Shown: positions 11,239 through 21,950, counted from the stretch's first letter. The stretch is 64,000 nucleotides of DNA from Montifringilla adamsi (GCA_017590115.1 JAGGNK010003335.1:14280779-14344778); one strand, 5' to 3'. The notes: generated by a model from the letters alone, not told the origin. Numbers and translations: made by a program.

Positions 11239-14200
11239 GTAAGAGGCTGCTGGGACGGTGGCTCTGGTCTGGATTGCACCAGGAAAACCCCAGAGAGCTG
11301 CCATGGCACAGGGGCAGCTCCTGAGTTTGAGAAATGCAGACCCAGCATGGGGCTAAATTACAATCCTGGGCTTTTATTCTTTGTTTTGTCCCAGGTTCTC
11401 TCTAGCTTTGGCCCTTGGGATATAAAAGAAGATGTTATACACGCTTTTTTCCCCTCCTGAGGGAAGAGTTTGGCCAGACTGGTGGGACTGAGTGCTCCTG
11501 CAAGGTTTTGGTCCTTGGTGTGCCTCCAAGGCAAAGCAGAGCCTGAGCTGCACTTATGCAAAGATAATTAATGACAGAGTAACAGAGAGAAAGGTGCCAA
11601 CAGGGGAAGTAGCTTGATATGTGGCCAGTGCACATGAACAGTTTTCAGCTTCAAATTGTCCTTTTTGTGCTTGTAATTGTGGCATTTGTTCAGAGATAAA
11701 ACCTCCCAGTGAACCTTTATCTGCTGCTTTGTCCTGAGAGCATGCAGTGAGCAGACCTTTTGCAAGTCTAGCTTAACCCCTGTGGATAAAACTGCTGTCG
11801 ATAAAACTGCTGATCTTGTGCACTATGGCAGTCCTCCCCTGATCCTCCCCTGATGTCTTCTTCCCGTGATATTTGTAGGTATCTTTTCCTGGAATACTGG
11901 AATCAGTGAAAAACCATGAAGCTGCCGTGGACAAAGCCATAGCAAATCTGCTGAAACAACTGGAGAAGCTAAAGGTTTGTTTCAAGGTCCCATATCACCT
12001 GGGGGTGGTTGCTTCGTGGTAAATAATGAGATAAAGTTTTCTTTTGCCCTTCCCCAGATCATGGATTCTGAAGCTTTTTTAGTTCCTGGGTGGTTTCTCA
12101 TATATTTTTGAGATTTCTCCTTTGAGGAAGGATGATGCAGAACTTTCTTATCAGTCTGGGAGGTCCATTCTTAGTTAAGCTTGAGAGGCTGTGCCTCCTG
12201 ATGAATGGCTGGTGTGTGGCTTTTTGATTTTTCCAACCTTCAGCTTTTAGTTACATGCCTCATCCCAGACAAAAAGATAGATTTTTTCCTGAGTAAGAGC
12301 TAATGTGGAAAATGTCCTTTACAAATTTGAAATTGTTTTCTTAATAGACTGATGAGAGCCAGCGGAGGGAACAGCTGAAAAGCCTGTTCAAGGAGATGCA
12401 TAAGGAGCTCGAGAAGAAAGAAGGGGAGGTCCTGAAAGTTCTCAGTGACTACGAGGGGGATCAACTTTCTAAGATTCAGACAGAGATTAATAATCATAAG
12501 AGGATGAAGGATTCAGCCAGCCAGGATGTTCAGGAGCTGGAGGCTCTGAGAAATCAGAAGGACGCACTGCTTTTCACCAAGGTACCTGTCAGCATCCCCC
12601 TTCCCAGAGACACAGAGCTCCAGGGCTGGCCTGTGCCTGCACTGTGCTAATTCTGCTCTCAAAATGTCTTTACAGGCTTTTTCAGCGATCAAAGGCAGGT
12701 AAGCTCTTGCTGAGGTTTAGTATCTTTATTGCTGCCGTGGACGAGGGACGGAGCGCACTGTCAGTGAGTTCACACACAGCCCAAGGCAGGCAGGAGTGGG
12801 GCTGTGCTGGAGGGCAGGAAGCTCTGCAGAGGGATCAGGACAGGTGGGATCCATGGGCCAAGGGCTGCAGTGGGAGGTTCACTGAGGCAAAGGGCCAGGT
12901 CCTGCACTGTGGCCACAACAATCTCATGCAGCTCCAGGCTGTGGAACAGTGACAGGAAAGCTGCCTGGCAGGAAAGAAACTGGGAATGCTGTTTGGTGTT
13001 GGCTGAACATGAGCCCAGGTGTGCCCAGGTGGGCAAGAGGCACCTGGGCTGTCTCAGCAATAGTGTGGCAGCAGGAGCAGGGCAGGGACTGTCCCTGTGC
13101 TGGCACTGCTGAGGTGACACCGTGAGTGCTGTGTTCAGTTCTGGGCCCCTCAGAGGAGAGAGCCCTGGAGGGGCTGGAGCCTGGCCAGGGAAGGGAATGG
13201 AGCTGGGAAGGGGCTGGAGCCTCTGGAGGGGCTGAGGGAGCTGGGAAGGGGCTGGAGAATCCCTGAGGGAGCTGGAAAGGGGCTCAGCCTGGAGAAGAGG
13301 AGGCTCAGGGGAACCTTGTGGCTCTGCACAGCTCCTGACAGGAGGGGACAGCCGGGGGGTCGGGCTCAGCTCCAGGGAACAGGGGCAGGAGCAGAGGGAA
13401 CGGCCTCAGGCTGGGCCAGGGCAGGCTCAGGGTGGGCACAGCAGGAATTTCCCCATGGAAAGGGTGCTCAGGCACTGGAACTGCCCAGGGAGCTTTGGAG
13501 TGCCCATCCCTGGTGGTGTCCCAACAAGGGCTGGAGGTGGCACTTGGGGCTCTGGGCTGGGGACAAGGTGGGCGTTGGGAACAGCTTGGACTCGTTGGCC
13601 TTGGAGGTCTTTTCCTGCCTCTGTGATTCTGTGGTTCTGTGATTCCTTCTGTGTGTTTTAGGAAATGCCAGCCACATCCTAGCATGAATGGTGTTATAGT
13701 GCCAAAGCCACCCATTACTTTGGATAAATCAAAAACAGATAATATTCTGAGCCTTTTCCAGAAATTCATCTCAAACATGGAGGTCTCCTTTAAGCAGCCT
13801 TCTATATATGGAGCAGCACCTAATGGTAAGTGCTCATTTCACCACCATGTCAAAAGCAAGATGGGGAAGTCAATAAAACTTGCTGTAAGAAAGGACTGTA
13901 ATGAGGCACCAATTCCACTGAGTACCTCTAGAAGTGCTAATTCCTTACACTGTATGCTTATTTGCACATGTGTGTGCAGCAAAGGGAGCTGGTCCTGGCG
14001 TTCAGGGCTTTGGGGCATGCCTTGAATGCACCTTGCTAAACCAGGCTATGGATGAAGAGGCTGGGAAGTCCCAGGAGTTTTGTGGGAGGTTTAAGTGAAG
14101 ACAGTAGAATACCTCTGTGGCATCCCTTTGATTCAAAGGGATGTTGTGAACTCATCCCAGCAGTGTCAGGGTCGGACATAAGTAACCTACTCTTCCTGTG

Positions 14201-14500
14201 TAAATACTTCTGCTCCTTTGCAATGCTTTGTAAGCTTAGCCTACAGTGCCAGAGCTGTGCACAGTGGATACTTGTCTGACTGAATTGGTGAAATTAGGGT
14301 TCCCTAGGTACTGCCCTCTGGATGTTGCTTCAGCCCTTGCTGGCAGCGGGCCTCGGGTCAGGACAGAGACAGACTCCAAATCTCCACAATAATCTGGTAA
14401 TCATAATGTGTTTTTTCTTTTAGGTCCCTTCTCATTTAGTCATGGTACAACATACCAGGGATCCACATATGGACCTGCCTTTCATTTTCCTTACAACTAG
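10624..14500 (+). CDS. TRIM-A: RING, two B-boxes, coiled coil, no SPRY (402 aa)
   Basis: Putative E3 ubiquitin ligase of the TRIM family. The exons are 10624-11238, 11879-11974, 12348-12581, 12676-12698, 13662-13825 and 14424-14500 (615, 96, 234, 23, 164 and 77 nt); all are GT-AG and join to one 402-residue frame. The start is the first in-frame ATG, with a strong Kozak context (GCGCCATGG). RING C3HC4 at residues 16-56 (CPIC...CSHSFCKEC...CPLC), B-box 1 at about 108-147, B-box 2 at 162-192 (C-H-C-C-C-H-H pattern), coiled coil at about 206-320. The last 80 residues form a novel tail ending in a Gly/Tyr/Phe-rich stretch and TAG; there is no PRY/SPRY. The 96/234/23 exon plan with two B-boxes resembles the TRIM25/TRIM16/TRIM29 group. 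It is the tandem paralogue of TRIM-B. I do not recognise an orthologue symbol. Confidence 0.88.
11879..11974 (+). CDS. TRIM-A exon 2 (coiled-coil start)
   Basis: The canonical 96-nt TRIM exon: acceptor ATTTGTAG, donor AAAG|GTTTGT, 32 codons ([10 protein letters not shown]...QLEKLK) with heptad-like leucines. Confidence 0.9.
12348..12581 (+). CDS. TRIM-A exon 3 (coiled coil)
   Basis: The canonical 234-nt TRIM coiled-coil exon: acceptor TTAATAG, donor CCAAG|GTACCT, 78 codons rich in Lys, Glu and Leu, ending [14 protein letters not shown]. Confidence 0.92.
12676..12698 (+). CDS. TRIM-A exon 4 (23-nt micro-exon)
   Basis: TTTACAG, then 23 nt encoding AFSAIKG plus two bases of Arg, then GTAAGC. 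A 23-nt exon at this place is standard in SPRY-type TRIM genes, and the same size occurs in TRIM-B. Confidence 0.85.
12720..13655 (+). mobile_element. CR1 LINE 3' portion filling TRIM-A intron 4
   Basis: About 0.9 kb of CR1 in sense orientation. The degraded 3' coding part is seen around 12790-13110 (GAACATGAGCCCAGG, CAATAGTGTGGCAGCAGG, GCTGTGTTCAGTTCTGGGCC). The 3' UTR (GGAGAAGAGGAGGCTCAGG, GGCACTGGAACTGCCCAGGG) and the TGATTCTGTGGTTCTGTGATT tail end at about 13642. Many stops and frameshifts show it is dead. It occupies nearly the whole intron (12699-13661). Confidence 0.85.
13662..13825 (+). CDS. TRIM-A exon 5 (tail region)
   Basis: A 164-nt exon between GTGTTTTAG and AATG|GTAAGT. It reads [18 protein letters not shown], then a predicted helical [13 protein letters not shown] segment. 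It replaces the position where SPRY-type TRIM genes have linker exons. TRIM-B has a 137-nt counterpart. Confidence 0.82.
14424..14500 (+). CDS. TRIM-A terminal coding exon
   Basis: Acceptor TTCTTTTAG, then 77 nt that complete a Gly codon and add [18 protein letters not shown] and a short end before TAG. The phase fits. The exon is far too short for a PRY/SPRY domain, and no such domain is seen downstream before TRIM-B. Confidence 0.75.
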
Positions 14501-15505
14501 CCTAACAAAATATAAATTCAGTGGCAACCATAATGATAACAGTCATAGAAAGGAGAGAAGAGAGAGAGAAAGCCCAACCAAAACTATCAATGCACAGCAC
14601 GATTGCTCCCCCATCACCTGCTCTCTGATGTGCAACCACTGTTCCTGAGCAGCAATTGTCTCCTTGTGGGAATCTCCCCCCAGTTCATACACTGGGCATG
14701 GTGTTCTGTAGTGTGGAATATCGCTCTGGCCAGTTTGGGTCACCAGCCCCAGCTATGCTTTTTGTGCACCTCCTTGCTGGCAGAGCATGAGGCACAGAAA
14801 GCTCCTTGGCTCATGTGTACACTGCTCAGCCACAGCCAAACCATTGTTGTGTTACCAACATTATTCCCTGCTGAACCCAAAACTGTACCAGCTGCTGAGA
14901 AGAGAATGAATTCTCAGGAATGAAGTTCTCATTATTAGAATGAATCCCAGCCCAAACCAGGACAGGACTCCAATACACACAGTGCCATCCCAGAGCTGCT
15001 GGGAGGAGGATACCAGCAATGAGAACTGCTGGAAGCTTGGAATTGTTTGTGCCTGGTTTGAATGCTCCTCTCTGCTCCTTGGGTCGAAGATATCAATGGC
15101 AGAAGAAACGCTCTTTTCATGATGTGTCTTGTCAAGGCTGGACATCCTGCTAAGAATTTCAGGCTTATAGAGATTGGAACCATCCCTTTCAAGTATCCCA
15201 TCCATGCTGCTATCAGTGTGTTGAAGCTCCTGTAGTAATGTGGGGACAAGGTGTTGTTTTGTATTTCCAGGCCTAGAAATTGTGAGCCTTGCACGGAAGC
15301 TATGCTAAGCTGGCATCTCATAAACTGGGTTGTGGGCTGCTGTGAGGGGGTATATCACAGCACCCTGCCTCTTCCTGCAAGAGCTCCTGTCTTATTTGTT
15401 CTGTTTATCATAATGGAAATACCATTAAGTTGCTCATTTTTGCTCAGTTGTTTTAAATACTGTGTTGGGTTCATGTTAATAAAGTCATTGTTAAACACGA
15501 TGGCA
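14501..15505 (+). other. TRIM-A 3' UTR, poly(A) signal at 15478-15483
   Basis: About 1 kb of non-coding sequence after the stop, with AATAAA in TTAATAAAGTC at 15478-15483. No coding exon was found in it. The end is inferred from the signal only. Confidence 0.55.
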
Positions 15506-15695
15506 ATTTATTTTGTCTAAAAGCTGACAGCTCAACATTAACTGCTACAGAACTAGGCAGCAGCGATACTGATCTTTGATCTAAGGCTTGATCTTTGATC
15601 TCTGCCGTCTCTTTCCATCCTGCACATCCAGTGCAGACGCAAAGCTGCCCTGGGAGGTGAGGAGAGACTGGGCAGCATTCCCTGCTGGAGACGGA

Positions 15696-15708
15696 GGGGA
15701 AACTCCCC
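15696..15708 (+). promoter_or_regulatory. NF-kB consensus upstream of TRIM-B
   Basis: GGGGAAACTCCCC; the internal GGGAAACTCC fits GGGRNWYYCC exactly. It lies about 150 bp before the TRIM-B ATG in GC-rich proximal promoter sequence. Confidence 0.5.
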
Positions 15709-15830
15709 GAAGTGGCTGCCGCAGTGTAGGAAAGGGTGGAGCCGGCAGAGGGAACATTTCTCTGCCGGGCCTGGAAGGGGAGGGCTTGGAGAGGAGGGCT
15801 GGCCTTGGCCGGGTGCCTGCTTCTGGTTTT

Positions 15831-15841
15831 AGTTTCGGTTC
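15831..15841 (-). promoter_or_regulatory. IRF-core element just upstream of the TRIM-B ATG
   Basis: AGTTTCGGTTC; the reverse complement GAACCGAAACT contains AANNGAAA and ends GAAACT. It lies 18 nt before the start codon and is the positional counterpart of 10571-10581 in TRIM-A. Confidence 0.45.
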
Positions 15842-15859
15842 TGTGCTCTTGCTGCAGTC

Positions 15860-16489
15860 ATGGCCGAAGTTTGGGAGGGATGTGTAGGGGCTGGCAGCCT
15901 GAAGGCCGAACTCACCTGCCCCATCTGCCTGGAGCTGTACCAGGAGCCGGTGTCGCTGAGCTGCGGCCACAACTTCTGCCGGCTGTGCATCGAGGAGGCG
16001 CCGTATTCGCAGTGCCTCTGGAGCTGCCCTACGTGCATGGCCGACCTGGCTGTCCCCCTGGAGCTACACAACAACTTCAAGCTGCGCAACATCGTGGAGG
16101 CATTTAAGGCCACCACTGCCAAAGGACAACAGGCTCGAAGAGAAAGCCTCCAGCAGGACGAAGGCACGGAGAAGGAGAAAACAGACGTGGTTCCCTGTGA
16201 GCAGTGCCTGGATGGACCCCAGCCAGCTGTGAAAACCTGCCTGATTTGCGAGGTGTCCTTGTGCCAGGCCCACCTGAGCAAACACAACGCCAGGGATTTC
16301 CATCAAGAACACATCCTGGTGGAGGTGGGAGCAGGCAAGGCGGAGGAGAGGAGGTGCCGGCATCACGGCAAGCTGCTGGAATGCTACTGCCTGAGGGAGG
16401 AGGAGTGCATCTGTGTGCTCTGCTCCATGGCTGGGGCCCATAAGGGCCACGAGGTCATCACCCTGAAGGAGGGACACGACAAAGAGCTG
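15860..16489 (+). CDS. TRIM-B coding exon 1 (RING and both B-boxes)
   Basis: 210 codons from ATG (GTCATGG) to GAGCTG|GTAGGG, phase 0. All RING and B-box zinc ligands are intact. An open extension to 16684 is intronic: homology to TRIM-A stops at the donor. Confidence 0.9.
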
Positions 16490-19400
16490 GTAGGGAGCTC
16501 TTCCCTGCCCATGAGGACGGGTGAAAGCCGCAGGAAGGGCGGTAGGGCTTCCACAGGGAGTGGGGATGGATGTGAGGGCAGCCCCGGGAAATTTCTCTCC
16601 CCCAGCAAGGGACTGGTGCATTGTGCTGGAATTTGCTTTTCATTGCAAGTGGCGGTGTGTTGCCAGAACAGTGTGAACAGCTAAGCAGAGGGAGAAGAGA
16701 GGGGAAAGGTGTTGGGGGGTGGCCGGGACAAGCGTGGGTCAGTCCCTCAGGGTGTGGGTGTCCCTCAGGGCGGTTCCCCTCAGCGAGCGGCTCCGCTTCC
16801 CCTCAGCAGTGAGCTGCAGCCCGGGCGCTGCCAGCCGCCCTCACTACGGTGTTCCTGGCTGGAACTGAGAAGTATTCCTGCAGGGATTAGAAAATCCCTT
16901 CCTCCACAGAGCCTCGGGAATGCCATGATGTTGAACTTTGGGTGGGGAAGGGCGTTTCCCCTCTCGAGGTCCTTCCCTTGGGCTCTGTCTATTGTAGCGC
17001 GGTGCGATCAGGCTCTGCTCCCCAATAACCAGTGACAGCATGAGGGGAGGCAGTCTCAGGTTGTGCCGGGGAGGTTCAGGTTGGACATCGGGAGGAATTT
17101 CTTCACTGTTGTTAAACATTGGAAGGGGCTGCCCAGGGAGGTGGTGGAGTCCCATTCCTGGCGGTGTCCAGGGAACGACTGGACGTGGCACTCATTGCTC
17201 TGGGCTGCGTGACAAGGTGGGGATTGGTCACAGGTTGAACTCGATGACCTTGAAGGTCTTCTCCAATTTCAGTGATTCTGGGATTCCTCCCTCTGCCACA
17301 AATTTTGTGGAGCCAGTGTCCCAGTAGATACAAGCGACATGGGGTCTCCATATTCCTACCTCTGAGTCCAGCTGCTGTCCTTGAAATGCTCCAGAATCAG
17401 TTGAGACTGAGGGGAGTAAATGCCTTCCCTGTGCTCACTCACTGCCTTGCGTTTGAACTATCTGGGCTCTGTTTAGAGCCCAAGCAAAAACCCTGCAGGA
17501 ACCCAGTGCATGGGCAGGAAATGGCTCCCTCTGGACCTCAGGACAGGTCACAGCCTCCTCAGGAATTAGCAGAAGCATCTTTTGCAGTTGTATGAACTGC
17601 ATACTTACTTCCTCCCCCAAGTTACATATCAAAATTTCAGGGCTGCCAAGCAGAAGTGGGATGTGTGAGACAATGGCCATTTCACCAGCTCCACAAACTG
17701 GCCATCTGGTTTGAAGCTGTTCCTGCTGGGAAGTTCAGTGCTGTCTTTCCTTCTCCAGGTTAAACTCTCCAGCACCATGACAGACCTGCAGGAATCTAGA
17801 AGTGATTTAGTTACTGCCCTAGAAGAGCTTCAGGAAAGAGAGACTCAGATCAAGGTTGGTATCCAGATAATTGCTAATTCATAGCATCTTTCCCTCACAG
17901 TTCCCCAGCAATAAGTGATTGAAACTGTACTGTTAGAAGCAGATGAATAGACAGGGAAAAGAGTGGTTTGAGAAACTGCCAGAAGCCAAGCTTCATTGCA
18001 GCCTTCCAGCTCCTCCACAGGAGGAACCAGCTGGGGGATTCCACCCTGTATTGTGGTTGCACAGACCAGGTTGCAGGACTGGCAGCCCACAGACTGTACA
18101 TAAGATTATGTATTCTTAAAGATTTCTACCTGTTCAATAAAAGAAAAGCAATTTATATCTACAAGTGGGATTTCCAGTGTGTACCGGTAAGCTCTCACAT
18201 TGGTATTCCATTCAAGAAATTCATCTGACTTGATATATCTGACTTACTATATCAGGATTAATTTTGAAAAGTCTCTGTTGAATCAGATATTCCAAGCAAA
18301 TGTTTATTGTCTGCTTCCTTCTAAAGCCAGCACAAAGGACAGATAGAATCCTAATTGATAAGCAGAGGCACTAAACTGAAGGGTGGAGTTTCTGAGCCAG
18401 TGCCCCTTTTTCTCATCTCTTCGTTTAGAACGATACCAAAACACTGACTTCTGACCTAAAACAGCTGTTTAAAAGTATAAAGGCAGAGCTTGATAAGAAA
18501 CAGAGGATGATCCTGCGTGACATTCAGTCTCATGAGGAAGAAAACCTGGCAGTTGTCGCCAACGCAAGGAAGGAAATGGAACAGAAGAGAGACCAGGCTG
18601 AGCAGAACCTTCAGGCTTTGCAGATGATAAAAGAGCAACCAGATACTTTCCTCTTCTTCAAAGTAAGCAGTGGCATTCTGCTTTTCTTCATGGATCTGCC
18701 TATTTCTCAGCCAGGTGACCTTTCTGAAAATCACACTAATGATATCTCTTTATCTTTTTTTTTTTTCTCTTTTTTTTTTAAACAATCCTCTTGGTAGGAT
18801 CTGAAAGAAGTCACAGACAGGTATGTTCCACTTCACAACATTTCTTTTCTTACTTGAAAAAATAAGGTGTTGATAACTGGGATCAAACCCCATCACCCTA
18901 TGCTGCAAAGCTGCTCCATAATCCAGCTGAGCCAGAAGGCACCACATCCAACGTATGGATGGAGAGATCCCTGCCTGCTGTTACACTTGTCCCCTTAAAT
19001 TTCAGTTTCCTGGCTGGATTCTCACAGAAACCACTGGCTTTTATTACCAGAAAACGTTTTTATCAGGGATGAAGCCCCTGGGGTTCAGTTTACAGTAACA
19101 CTGTCCTGGATGCACATTGGTGACTCCCTCATCTGAGTTCCCAGGGAACAGCCTTTGGCAGCAGAGGTAACCAGCTCATTTCCCAGCAAGTCTGAGTTGT
19201 GGACAAGCTTGGTAGCTAGAAAGATTAATTATTATCTTTAATTTATAACTTACCACTTCCTATGTGATGCCTGGGTGTCAGCTGTAATTCAGTGGTGCAA
19301 CAGCACACCAACAGTTCCAGATCCAGGAGAGGCTTTGCAGCAGCACTGCAGGCCCCAGCTGCACGAAGGGCTGGCTCAAACATCTACCTGGAATTTGAGG

Positions 19401-21603
19401 TGTCGCCTCGGTAACTTGCACAGATTAAAGCTGAGTTCAAACTCAGGTTGCCAGGAGAGCTTGGAATCACCGTGTGCCTCAGGGCTGCAGCTCGGTCTGT
19501 TACTCACAGCTGTGCTGCAAGTCACATCCTAGCCTGTGGGATAAAGATAATTTTCCAGAAACCTGGACACCATTTAATACGTTTGGCATTCTTGTTCTGG
19601 CATTGCTACAACAGTAAGAGCCTGCCTGCAGCAAGTCAAGGCTCTGTTCACACACATGGGGATTATCAAAACACCTCCTCCTCTCTCATTATCAGCATTT
19701 GAAAGTTCCAGTGCAGGCTGGTCAGCATAAGGCATTGCCAAATAAATAACAGTATGTAACAGTTGGAATTCAACCTTCACAAAGAGCTGTTAACCCAAAA
19801 ATTCATGTTGCCAAAGCCCTCTCCTATTTGCAGACTCTGTCCTGGTGAAGAATTTTGTTACCTTTGGGTGCTGGATGGTTTTCCTTGGTGCAATGACTCT
19901 CTGTGCTCTAGGATTGCAAGTCTGGATCTGGTCACTGAGGATGTGGAGGTGCAGGCAGTGCAGCTGAGTGACAAACTGATGACCCAGTATGAAACCACGA
20001 AAAAGAGTTTTTTGTTGCATCTGGACTATCTGCTGAACGATGTGTGCGGTGAGCAGCCCCGACCTGTCCCAATGACACTGTGGGAAACAGGGACTTCAAT
20101 CCTTGGCAGCTCCTTCCACCAGGGTGTGAGGGGCTGATGTGGGGTCCTGAGAGCTGTGGGGAGGGGAGGGGGCGGGGGGCAGGTTTCTGTGGATAACAAG
20201 GAGGAGGTCTGCTCTTAAGCAGTGCAAGGCCAATTTCTCCTCTCTCAGATGTGGTTTCCTGCTCCCATCAACTTCCCAAGTTCTGCATGCTCAGTCCCAC
20301 TTTCAAGAAACATCCTCTGTGTTTGCCCAGCCCCATCCCCTCCTGGTTTATCTCTGACCATGAGGTCCAGGGGGACAGTACCCCACCCTACACTTGAGTT
20401 CATTGCCAGCTTTGTTAACCATTCTTCTATATTTTTTTTTTAGAACAACATCGCCAAGGAAATAAGGAGGAACAGGTAAATCCTTTACTTGTAAAATGTT
20501 CCCTGCAAATTTCTCTAGTTGTTCATTTAAGGACTGTATCTCCTACACTTTCCTACTTCAGTTTTAAGGAGACCTAAGCAGAGTCTCAAAGGCTGTCCTT
20601 CACCTTAAAAGAAGGGACTCAGATCTATTCACATCTCTTGTTCTGCTATTAACAAGATGTGATTTGTGTTTTACAAGGCTCTAACATTCAACACCTTTTT
20701 TTTAAAGTGAGGCTTCACCTACTGATACCTCTCCAGAATGTAAGTGTTCAAAAGTACCATTTATTCCTCAGGACTCTGGCTTGGGGCTGTGAGTCTTGCA
20801 GAGAAAATCTCCCACCTAACAATGTGATCAGCATTTTGTTGCATGTGTCTCCTGTCCTTGCCAGAGCATGTAGCCTCAGGGCAGAAATCTCTGGGAACTC
20901 ACCAGGCAAATAATTTATCCTCAGCCTGAGGGACACACTGGGTTTGCTTCAGCACTCAGGAGAACTCTGATCCTGTTCCAAGGAAAGACCATGGAGGGGT
21001 TCCCACCAGCTGGGCAGGAGCTGGAGCAAACCCAGTACCTGAAAAAGTTCCCTAAATAAATCCAAATGCTTCAGAAGATAAGAAAAGTGTGAACAGTGTT
21101 TCTCTGCAGATAGCACTAGTCCAGTGCTCAAATCTCATGGGCACAGCAGGGCATCTTTTCTCCAAGCTTTTTAAACTAAATGTTATTTAGAAGTTAACAA
21201 AATATTTTTTAATTGTTCTTTTAATTGCTGCAACTGAAGTTCAGTTTGCAAATTATTATCTTTTTAATTCATAAATGAAAAAGAAAATCTTACTTTCTTC
21301 ACCACTTTTTAAGTTTTGGAGCAAATCTAGAGATACCTTTTTTAATCAGTGTATATGTCCATGTATTTCTCATGTGAGCTCAGTCAGTGGCTGTGCTCTA
21401 CACAGAACCAGACAGTCACTCAAAACAGGTTAGGGAAAAAGAAGGTTTTTTTCTGAGACAAGGCAGTGCTCTACTTGGAAGCAACTTGTCAAATATGTTA
21501 TAAAATATTACTTTATTTTACAGTAAGTGAAACTTTTTCATCTTGTTTATTCCTACTGCAGGAAAGCATTGTTGAGAAGGAACAACATGCACACTTGTCT
21601 TAA
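15860..21603 (+). CDS. TRIM-B: RING, two B-boxes, coiled coil, no SPRY (397 aa)
   Basis: Tandem paralogue of TRIM-A and putative E3 ligase. The exons are 15860-16489, 17759-17854, 18429-18662, 18798-18820, 19912-20048, 20444-20475 and 21562-21603 (630, 96, 234, 23, 137, 32 and 42 nt), all GT-AG, giving 397 residues. RING C3HC4 at residues 20-59 (CPIC...CGHNFCRLC...CPTC), B-box 1 at about 113-142, B-box 2 at 166-197, coiled coil at about 211-325. The B-box blocks ([13 protein letters not shown] and HGKLLECYC) are close to those of TRIM-A. The tail differs completely and ends ESIVEKEQHAHLS. No PRY/SPRY is visible. The first five exons are secure. The last two are my best join: an alternative acceptor at 20707/20708 would give an immediate TGA and nearly the same protein. 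Confidence 0.85.
16990..17290 (+). mobile_element. CR1 3' fragment in TRIM-B intron 1
   Basis: Contains CCAATAACCAGTGACAGCATG, GGTTCAGGTTGGACATCGGG, GGCTGCCCAGGGAGGTGGTG, GTTGAACTCGATGACCTTGA and a degenerate GTGATTCTGGGATTC tail: the ordered 3' UTR landmarks of CR1, sense strand. Confidence 0.85.
17759..17854 (+). CDS. TRIM-B exon 2 (coiled-coil start)
   Basis: A 96-nt exon, TTCTCCAG to CAAG|GTTGGT. Its 32 codons (VKLSSTMTDLQES...ERETQIK) match the size and phase of TRIM-A exon 2. Confidence 0.9.
18429..18662 (+). CDS. TRIM-B exon 3 (coiled coil)
   Basis: A 234-nt exon, CGTTTAG to TCAAA|GTAAGC. Its 78 codons of heptad-like sequence (LKQLFKSIKAELDKKQ...) end TFLFFK, parallel to ALLFTK in TRIM-A. 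Confidence 0.92.
18798..18820 (+). CDS. TRIM-B exon 4 (23-nt micro-exon)
   Basis: TTGGTAG, then 23 nt (DLKEVTD plus two bases of Arg), then GTATGT. It has the same length and phase as TRIM-A exon 4 and standard TRIM genes. Confidence 0.85.
19912..20048 (+). CDS. TRIM-B exon 5 (tail region)
   Basis: A 137-nt exon, GTGCTCTAG to TGTGCG|GTGAGC. It reads IASLDLVTEDVEVQAVQLSD and on to HLDYLLNDVC, with no obvious similarity to the TRIM-A exon 5 product. Confidence 0.8.
20444..20475 (+). CDS. TRIM-B exon 6 (short tail exon)
   Basis: A 32-nt exon after a T-rich tract and TTTAG, ending AACAG|GTAAAT. It encodes EQHRQGNKEEQ. The splice signals are good, but a 32-nt exon needs transcript support. Confidence 0.65.
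21562..21603 (+). CDS. TRIM-B terminal coding exon
   Basis: TTCCTACTGCAG, then 42 nt in phase 0: ESIVEKEQHAHLS and TAA. AATAAA follows 150 bp later. This is the best of the possible terminal exons. Confidence 0.6.
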   Translation, partial: ESIVEKEQHAHLS

Positions 21604-21950
21604 TTTTGATTCTCTTAGGTCCAGATGTAACAGAGATGTGAAAAACAGATGTCAGAACTGAGATGGAAAGAAAAACTGGAATATTATCCAAAATTACCTC
21701 TAGTAATGAGAACCTGCCACATGTTTTGATCTCCCCTCCTACCTTGAATTCAAATAAATTCTGTAACACATGAAAATTTTTTTTGTAAGTACTAAGAATT
21801 AACACGAACCTAATAAAATCTACTGCTGCTGCATTGCAAACTGTGGACTGTATTACCTCACGGGTCTAATTATACTTCTGTACAATGATTTGTGGTGACT
21901 CTGTTGTCACTATGGGGCTGAATAACCAAATAAATGGCTCTAGACACATG
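21604..21950 (+). other. TRIM-B 3' UTR with several poly(A) signals
   Basis: AATAAA occurs at 21753-21758, 21812-21817 and 21929-21934 within 350 bp of the proposed stop. Confidence 0.5.

Noticed and set aside
10345..11348. Long antisense open frames over TRIM-A exon 1
   Set aside because: Shadow of a GC3-rich coding exon; the sense strand carries the RING and B-box motifs and splice sites.
16490..16684. Extension of TRIM-B exon 1 through an open frame to 16684
   Set aside because: Similarity to TRIM-A stops exactly at GAGCTG|GTAGGG, and the next exon joins in phase.
20708..20745. Alternative TRIM-B exon starting after TTTTTTTTAAAG
   Set aside because: In the required phase it begins with TGA; possible as a short alternative end, but 21562-21603 gives a better terminal exon with nearby poly(A) signals.
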